From JBBQZP01 sp038207585 (GTDB lineage Bacteria > Pseudomonadota > Alphaproteobacteria > Rhodobacterales > Rhodobacteraceae): a DNA stretch of 37,253 nt. Positions 32,637 to 37,253 of the stretch are shown piece by piece. Where the stretch lies: the NCBI GenBank assembly GCA_038207585.1, contig JBBQZP010000033.1, forward strand, positions 1 through 37,253. Direction: 5' to 3'. The stretch's first letter is position 1. Each line of letters begins with the position of its first letter. The notes beneath the pieces are model-generated. The model was given only the letters and a program-made list of their open reading frames with translations. It did not search any database and was not told the DNA's origin. The translations under genes were made by a program, and so were the position numbers.

Positions 32637-33665
32637 ATGACCAAAACGATCCTGCGCGCATTGAAGGGCGAGGTTTTGCCTACGCCGCCCATCTGGATGA
32701 TGCGGCAGGCCGGGCGTTATCTGCCGGAATACAAGGCGACGCGGGCGCAGGCGGGGGATTTCCTGTCGCTGTGCTATAACCCGGAACTGGCCGCCGAAGT
32801 CACGTTGCAACCGATCCGCCGCTATGGCTTTGATGCCGCGATTCTGTTCGCCGACATTCTGTTGCTGCCACAGGCGATGGGGGCCGAGTTGTGGTTTGAA
32901 ACCGGCGAAGGCCCGCGCCTTTCGACGATCACCGATATGGCGGGCGTGCAGGCGCTGAAACCGACCGGGGCGATTCACGACACCCTGTCGCCGATTTATG
33001 AAACCGTGAAAATTCTAGCCCGCGAACTGCCGCGTGAAACCACGCTGATCGGCTTTGCCGGTGCGCCCTGGACCGTTGCCACCTATATGATCGCCGGGCG
33101 CGGCACGCGGGATCAGGGCCCCGCCCATGCGATGAAGGCCGCTGACCGCGCGGCGTTTTCGGCGCTGATCGACCGGATCACCGAGGGCACGATCGAATAT
33201 CTGTCGATGCAGGTGCAGGCCGGGGCCGAAGTGATCAAGCTGTTTGATTCGTGGGCGGGCAGCCTGAAGGGCGCCGATTTTACCGAATTTGCCGTGAAGC
33301 CCGCCGCGCGCATCATCACCGAACTGAAAGCCCGCCACCCGAACCTGCCGATCATCGCCTTCCCGCGTGAGGCGGGGGATGGCTATATCGGCTTTGCCCG
33401 CGCCACCGGGGCCGATTGCGTGGCGCTGGACAATTCGGTTTCGGCCGATTGGGCGGCTGCCAATGTGCAGAAAGACGGCTGCGTGCAGGGCAATCTCGCC
33501 CCCGAACATATGGTCACGGGCGGGCAGGCGCTGGTCGATGAAACCCGGCGTATTGTGCAGGCCTTCAAGGCCGGGCCGCATATCTTCAACCTTGGCCACG
33601 GCATCACACCCGACGCCGACCCCGACAACGTGCAGCGGATGATCGACGCGGTGCGCGGCAGTTAG
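32637..33665 (+). CDS. hemE: Uroporphyrinogen decarboxylase
   Basis: Decarboxylates uroporphyrinogen III to coproporphyrinogen III. The 342-residue protein has the family signatures PPIWMMRQAGRYLPEYKATR near the N-terminus, RRYGFDAAILFADILLLPQA, IGFAGAPWTVATYMIAGRG, VIKLFDSWAGSL and GNLAPEHMV with FNLGHGITPDADPDNVQ at the end. The ATG at 32637 follows a GGGGGG run at four bases, whereas the in-frame upstream Mets lie over the hemC promoter. Catalytic Asp (FADIL) and the conserved Arg residues (RQAGRY) are present. The substrate is two steps after hemC (through HemD, not in this window) and the product goes to HemF, whose broken gene is at the right edge. Confidence 0.95.
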   Translation: MTKTILRALKGEVLPTPPIWMMRQAGRYLPEYKATRAQAGDFLSLCYNPELAAEVTLQPIRRYGFDAAILFADILLLPQAMGAELWFETGEGPRLSTITDMAGVQALKPTGAIHDTLSPIYETVKILARELPRETTLIGFAGAPWTVATYMIAGRGTRDQGPAHAMKAADRAAFSALIDRITEGTIEYLSMQVQAGAEVIKLFDSWAGSLKGADFTEFAVKPAARIITELKARHPNLPIIAFPREAGDGYIGFARATGADCVALDNSVSADWAAANVQKDGCVQGNLAPEHMVTGGQALVDETRRIVQAFKAGPHIFNLGHGITPDADPDNVQRMIDAVRGS

Positions 33666-33744
33666 ACTATAGAAATCTCTACCCATCTATAGCCCATTCA
33701 GGTTATACAACCTTAGAAACCCCTATGGTTTCCCGGAGATGCCG
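33666..33744 (+). promoter_or_regulatory. AT-rich leader of the AAA ATPase gene
   Basis: Seventy-nine bases, visibly AT-rich for this genome, with CTATAG twice at an interval of about 22 bases. It ends with GGAG at 33735-33738, which is six bases before the ATG at 33745 and directly abuts the ATG at 33739, so the later ATG is the more likely start. A promoter is likely but no hexamer pair is asserted. Confidence 0.4.
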
Positions 33745-34911
33745 ATGGACGAGGTTCGCAATCCCTTTGCGCCCGGTGCGGGATCGCAACCGCCGCAACT
33801 GGCCGGGCGTGACGGCATCATCGAAGAGGCCCGCATCGCCGTGCAGCGCGCGGTGTTGGGGCGCCCGGCGCGGTCGCAGATCCTACTTGGACTGCGCGGT
33901 GTTGGCAAAACCGTGCTGCTTAACAAGATCGAGGATGAAGCACAGGCGGCAGGCCACCTGACCTCGATGATCGAAGCGCCCGAAGGGTTCAGCCTTGCCG
34001 AACTTCTGTTTCCAGCCGTGCATCAGGTGCTGCGCAAACTGTCGCTGTCCGCACAGGCAAAAGCCGCGACCCATTCCGCGTTGCGGGCCTTGCGGGCCTT
34101 TGCGGGCGCATTCAAACTGAAACTGGGCGAAATCGGCATTGCCGTCGATCCCGAACCCGGCGTCGCCGACAGCGGCACGCTGGAGTTCGATCTGCCCGAC
34201 CTGTTCCTGCGCGTGGGTGAGGCGGCGCGCGCGGCGGGCAAGGGCTGGACCCTGCTGATCGACGAGGTGCAATACCTGTCCGAGGCCGAGCTTGCCGCCC
34301 TGATCGTGGCGATCCACCGCGCCAACCAGAAAAACCTGCCGATCCTGTTTTTCGGCGCGGGTCTGCCGCAGGTCGCGGCCCTGTCGGGTGACGCGAAATC
34401 CTATGCCGAACGGCTGTTCACCTATCCCGCCGTAGGCCCGCTTGATGAACCCGCCGCGTGGGATGCCATCCGCCGCCCGGTGCAGGATGAGGGTGAAGTG
34501 ATCGAGGATGCCGCCTTGGCCGAAATCTATTCCCGCACAAGGGGTTATCCCTATTATCTGCAGGAATGGGGATTTCAGGTGTGGAACCTTGCCCCTGCGT
34601 CACCCATCACGTTTGACCATGCTGTTGCAGCGGGAAAGGCCGCTCTGGCCCGGCTGGACGAGGGGTTTTTCCGCATCCGCTATGACCGGCTGACCCCGAA
34701 AGAGCAGGATTATATCCGTGCGATGGCCCGGCTGGGCAATGGCCCTTACCGTTCCGCAGATGTCGCGGCGGAACTGGGCGAAAGCCTGTCAGCCCTTGGC
34801 CCGCGCCGTGCGGCGATCATCCAGAAAGGCATGATCTACAGTCCCGGCCACGGCGAGATTGCCTTTACCGTGCCGCTGTTCGAGGATTACCTCGCGCGGC
34901 ACTGGCTTTAA
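33745..34911 (+). CDS. Orphan AAA ATPase with ORC/Cdc6-like architecture
   Basis: A 388-residue P-loop ATPase. Walker A is QILLGLRGVGKTVLLNKIED (residues ~46-65), Walker B is WTLLIDEVQYLSEAELAALI (~163), and a sensor-like FFGAGLPQVAALSGDAKSYA follows. The C-terminal ~110 residues look like a winged helix (FRIRYDRLTPKEQDYIRAMA then PYRSADVAAELGESLSALGP). This is the layout of archaeal-type ATPases and ORC1/Cdc6-like proteins, found in many bacteria as stand-alone genes of unknown role. It has no toxin, nuclease or membrane partner nearby; neighbours are hemE and a DHA2 exporter. Its own promoter region and lack of an operon suggest independent acquisition, though codon use does not look foreign. 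No function is proposed. Confidence 0.8.
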   Translation: MDEVRNPFAPGAGSQPPQLAGRDGIIEEARIAVQRAVLGRPARSQILLGLRGVGKTVLLNKIEDEAQAAGHLTSMIEAPEGFSLAELLFPAVHQVLRKLSLSAQAKAATHSALRALRAFAGAFKLKLGEIGIAVDPEPGVADSGTLEFDLPDLFLRVGEAARAAGKGWTLLIDEVQYLSEAELAALIVAIHRANQKNLPILFFGAGLPQVAALSGDAKSYAERLFTYPAVGPLDEPAAWDAIRRPVQDEGEVIEDAALAEIYSRTRGYPYYLQEWGFQVWNLAPASPITFDHAVAAGKAALARLDEGFFRIRYDRLTPKEQDYIRAMARLGNGPYRSADVAAELGESLSALGPRRAAIIQKGMIYSPGHGEIAFTVPLFEDYLARHWL

Positions 34912-36395
34912 GCCTCGGCCACCACCGGCACCGTGGCGGCAGGCGACGGTCGCGGTAAAACCCACACCAGCACCGCCAGTGCGCCGAAAATGACGATCTG
35001 ATACAGAACCGCCAGCGTCATCGCATTCGAATATGCGGCATGCGGGGCAATACCCCCTGCCGTCGCGCGGGCAAGGGCGGCAAAGAAGATCTCGCCGGTG
35101 ATCGCCACGCCGAACGCACCGCCCATCTGCTGAAACGCCTGCAATCCACCCGAGGCCGCACCCGTATCGCGCCCGCTGACACTGGCCAGAATGGTCTGGA
35201 ACAAGGGCGAGATTGCGGTGCCCAGCCCCAGCCCGCCCAAGGCAAGCCCCGGCGCCAGAGCCAGCCGCGCAACCTCGTCTCCGCCCTGCCCGACAACGAT
35301 CCGCACCCAAAGGATGCCCAGCGCCAGCCCCAAAGCACCCGCGGTGATGCGCGGGCGCAGCCAGCGTGGCCCCAGCCGCCCCGACAGAATCGACGCAACC
35401 AGCACCCCCGCCGAAAACGGCACCGTCGTGGTGCCCGATTGCAGCGGGGTCAGGCCATACCCCGCCTGCAGATACATCGCCAGAACCAGAAAGAACCCCG
35501 GCACCCCGGAAAACAGCATCGACGCCAGCACCGTGCCCAAGGCAAAGCCCCGGTTGCCGAACAGACTGGCGGGCAGCACCTGCGCGCCATTCCGTGCCGC
35601 CTGCCGCCGCAGCCATAATGCGAACATCAATGCCACCGGAACTGCCGCCGCCATCATCACAAAGCACCACAGGGGCCAGCCGACCTGCCGCCCCTCGATC
35701 AGAGGGAAAATCACCAGCAAAAGCGCCGCTGCAGCCAGTGCCGTGCCCACCAGATCAAGCCCCGGCCCATCTGCGGGCGGCACGCGCGGCAGGTAGCGCA
35801 GGCCTGCCGCAAGTGCGATCATCCCCACCGGGATATTCACCAGAAAGATCGGCCGCCAGCCCGCCCCGTAAAGATCGGCCCCGATCAGCCAACCGCCCAG
35901 AACCGGCCCCGCCACCGCCGCCATCCCCGCCGTAAGACCCGTCAGCGCAAAGGCGGCACCGCGTTCGTGCGGCGCAAAGATCACCGGAATGATCGCCAGC
36001 GTCTGCGGCGTCATCATCGCGGCCCCCACCGCCTGAAACACCCGCGCCGCGACCAGAGTTTCAATCGAAGGGGCAAGACCGCAAAACGCCGACCCCAGCG
36101 TAAAGACCGCAACGCCCCACAGAAACATCCGCCGCCGCCCGACAATATCACCCAGCCGTCCGGCGGGCAGCAACAGCACTGCAAAAAACAGGATATACCC
36201 CGCCACCACCCATTCGATCTGACTGCTGGTCGCGCCAAACGACGCCTGCAGACTGGGCAGGGCCACGTTGACGATTGTCACGTCGATCAGGTTCATGAAC
36301 TGCGCGACCAGAAGGATGATCATTGCAATCCAGCGTCCGGGCACCGGGACGAAGCCAGCATCCTGCGGCGCAGAGTAGGGGGTCGTGGTCGCCAT
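34908..36395 (-). CDS. DHA2-family multidrug efflux MFS transporter (EmrB/QacA type)
   Basis: A 495-residue, 14-helix major facilitator of the DHA2 group. Seen motifs: FMNLIDVTIVNVALPSLQAS in helix 1 (the D1 motif), LLPAGRLGDIVGRRRMFLWG in loop 2-3 (motif A), AARVFQAVGAAMMTPQTLAI (motif B-like) and AGMAAVAGPVLGGWLIGADL in helix 5 (motif C of drug:proton antiporters). It should expel toxic organic compounds by proton exchange. There is no EmrA-type membrane fusion partner, so export stops at the inner membrane. A GGAAAG-like site lies about ten bases before the ATG. The 3' end overlaps that of the AAA ATPase gene by four bases, convergently. Confidence 0.9.
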   Translation of the reverse strand: MATTTPYSAPQDAGFVPVPGRWIAMIILLVAQFMNLIDVTIVNVALPSLQASFGATSSQIEWVVAGYILFFAVLLLPAGRLGDIVGRRRMFLWGVAVFTLGSAFCGLAPSIETLVAARVFQAVGAAMMTPQTLAIIPVIFAPHERGAAFALTGLTAGMAAVAGPVLGGWLIGADLYGAGWRPIFLVNIPVGMIALAAGLRYLPRVPPADGPGLDLVGTALAAAALLLVIFPLIEGRQVGWPLWCFVMMAAAVPVALMFALWLRRQAARNGAQVLPASLFGNRGFALGTVLASMLFSGVPGFFLVLAMYLQAGYGLTPLQSGTTTVPFSAGVLVASILSGRLGPRWLRPRITAGALGLALGILWVRIVVGQGGDEVARLALAPGLALGGLGLGTAISPLFQTILASVSGRDTGAASGGLQAFQQMGGAFGVAITGEIFFAALARATAGGIAPHAAYSNAMTLAVLYQIVIFGALAVLVWVLPRPSPAATVPVVAEA

Positions 36396-36519
36396 GGGGA
36401 TTTCTCTTTCCTTGCGGCTTCAAAAGCGCAGAAGCCATCTTCCTGCCCTGCGCCAGCTAGCGCCGCAGGTCCGGTTTCAAATGGGTGCCGGTCATTTCTT
36501 TTTTCCGCGCCGCGCAAAA

Positions 36520-36857
36520 TCAAACCTGTTGCGCGCCGGCTTTCCACTGAACCAGAACCGCTGCAGGTCTTGATCGACACCCGGACCGCCACGCCAGCCA
36601 CAAAAGATACGCCACCCCGCACCAGCGCAACCTCTGATAGCCAAGCGACGAGGCTGCGTTTACCTCGGCCCTGACGAACGCGGCCAGAAGCCCCATAAGC
36701 GCAAGACCCGAAACCCCCGCAATGGTGGCAAGCCCACGCGCCGCCCGTCAGTGGCCGCAACAACGGCCCGACAGGTCATGTGCGGGCCGGGCGTCAGTTC
36801 GATCAGGATCGAGGCCGGCGCAAAGTCCGACAACGCCTGAAGCGGCGGCTCAGACAC
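36520..36857 (-). pseudogene. Frameshifted, truncated LysE/RhtB-family exporter
   Basis: From a GTG at 36855-36857 the minus strand reads FAPASILIELTPGPHMTCRA then VVAATDGRRVG, the hallmark first helix of LysE-family amino-acid exporters (normally LIELTPGPNM). At about 36731 one base is missing and the match continues in another frame: LATIAGVSGLALMGLLAAF, then SSLGYQRLRWCGVAYLLWLA, WRSG, until TGA at 36520-36522. Intact proteins have about 200 residues and six helices; only the first three are recognisable, so the gene is both frameshifted and truncated. It lies directly after the broken hemF gene, in a stretch of evident gene decay. Confidence 0.8.
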
Positions 36858-36882
36858 CGCCGCCCTGCCGACAGGCGCGCTG

Positions 36883-37137
36883 TCAGACCCATTTCGCCAA
36901 GGGCGGCAGGCTCATCAGCACGGCGTTTGCGTCATGCCCGGTTTCAAGGCCGAACTTGGTGCCCCGGTCGTAGACAAGGTTGTATTCGGCATAAAGCCCG
37001 CGATGGATCAGCTGCGTGTCGCGATCGGCCTCGGTCCACGGCATCTCGCGGCGGCGTTCAACCAAGGGCACATAGGCGGGCAGGAAAGCGCGGCCCACGG
37101 CTTGGGTAAAGGCAAAATCCGCATGCCCCGGCCATTC
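36883..37137 (-). pseudogene. hemF: hemF C-terminal part (aerobic coproporphyrinogen III oxidase)
   Basis: The minus strand carries DFAFTQAVGRAFLPAYVPLV, ERRREMPWTEADRDTQLIHR, GLYAEYNLVYDRGTKFGLET and GHDANAVLMSLPPLAKWV ending at the stop 36883-36885. This is the unmistakable C-terminal third of HemF, which oxidises coproporphyrinogen III using O2. Family similarity begins at about EWPGHADF, codon 37135-37137. Upstream of that point the reading becomes unrelated because the DNA turns into another part of the same gene on the opposite strand. Either the gene was broken by an inversion or the assembly is chimeric; as it stands it cannot give a complete enzyme. Confidence 0.85.
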
Positions 37138-37253
37138 ACATGAACACCCGGATGTTCTGGACGCCGCATGCATCGTGGTTCGGCGGTGGGTCTGACCTGA
37201 ACCCCTGCATCGAATACCCCGAGGATACCGCACATTTTCACGCCACGCAAAAA
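37134..37253 (+). pseudogene. hemF: hemF central part, in opposite orientation, running off the window
   Basis: The plus strand reads IHMNTRMFWTPHASWFGGGS then DLNPCIEYPEDTAHFHATQK to the window end. That is the HemF core, including the substrate-binding WFGGGxDLxP and the conserved HMNTR stretch, which in an intact gene precede the C-terminal part by about 65-70 residues. Here it points away from the C-terminal part and meets it at about 37134-37137. The preceding N-terminal residues are missing on this strand. The arrangement fits a local flip of roughly 330 bases inside hemF, or an assembly join; the window ends before the other breakpoint. Confidence 0.85.

Overview
The window is a GC-rich chromosomal segment that looks like a member of the Rhodobacteraceae (Roseobacter/Paracoccus-type alphaproteobacteria). 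The pointers are gene content and protein style (PuuD-type urate hydroxylase, a complete beta-hydroxyaspartate cycle cluster, a PuuE-UraD fusion, a FAD-SelD fusion) and the dispersed GC-rich hairpin elements between genes. No exact species can be named from the sequence alone.

Layout. 1-1330: eroded left edge, with the tail of an ABC sugar-binding protein, about 490 bases with no recognisable gene, and a badly decayed IS5-family transposase. 1391-8728: urate catabolism island with puuD, a LysR regulator, 5-hydroxyisourate hydrolase, a PuuE-UraD fusion, ureidoglycine aminohydrolase, ureidoglycolate lyase and an NCS2 purine permease. 8777-10018: an FrhB/HCAR/BciB-family Fe-S flavoprotein of unknown substrate. 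10078-15625: the complete beta-hydroxyaspartate cycle, bhcA-bhcB-bhcC-bhcD on the minus strand with the IclR regulator bhcR divergent. 15636-15712: tRNA-Met(CAU). 15748-19154: a HyuA-like protein and sigma-54. 19248-22506: selenium genes, a FAD-SelD fusion and the tRNA 2-selenouridine synthase MnmH, converging. 22550-24255: a DUF1287 protein and an inositol 2-dehydrogenase-like enzyme. 24344-28854: ybbP-ybbA divergent from tesA, then a YceI protein. 28976-31601: a GlcD-like FAD oxidase and an MFS carrier. 31598-33665: hemC and hemE, divergent. 33745-36395: an orphan AAA ATPase and a DHA2 multidrug exporter. 36520-37253: a frameshifted LysE-family remnant and a hemF gene whose two visible pieces lie on opposite strands.

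How the genes work together. The purine genes take urate through 5-hydroxyisourate, OHCU, allantoin and allantoate, and then (after one step not encoded here) through ureidoglycine and ureidoglycolate to glyoxylate, urea and ammonia. The neighbouring bhc genes condense two glyoxylate molecules into one oxaloacetate without losing carbon. The window therefore holds nearly a full route from urate to a C4 central metabolite, with a glyoxylate-producing lyase and a glyoxylate-consuming cycle in adjacent operons. Each half is a known pathway; the physical coupling is the most interesting biological idea here.

Intergenic DNA is rich in structure: a four-module GGGGCAGACAGCCCC hairpin array, twin perfect palindromes, a triplet of REP-like hairpins inside the bhc operon, a dispersed TATCCTCG element and a TGCTGCGCAGCA cluster. 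Nothing seen amounts to a clearly undescribed multi-gene system.
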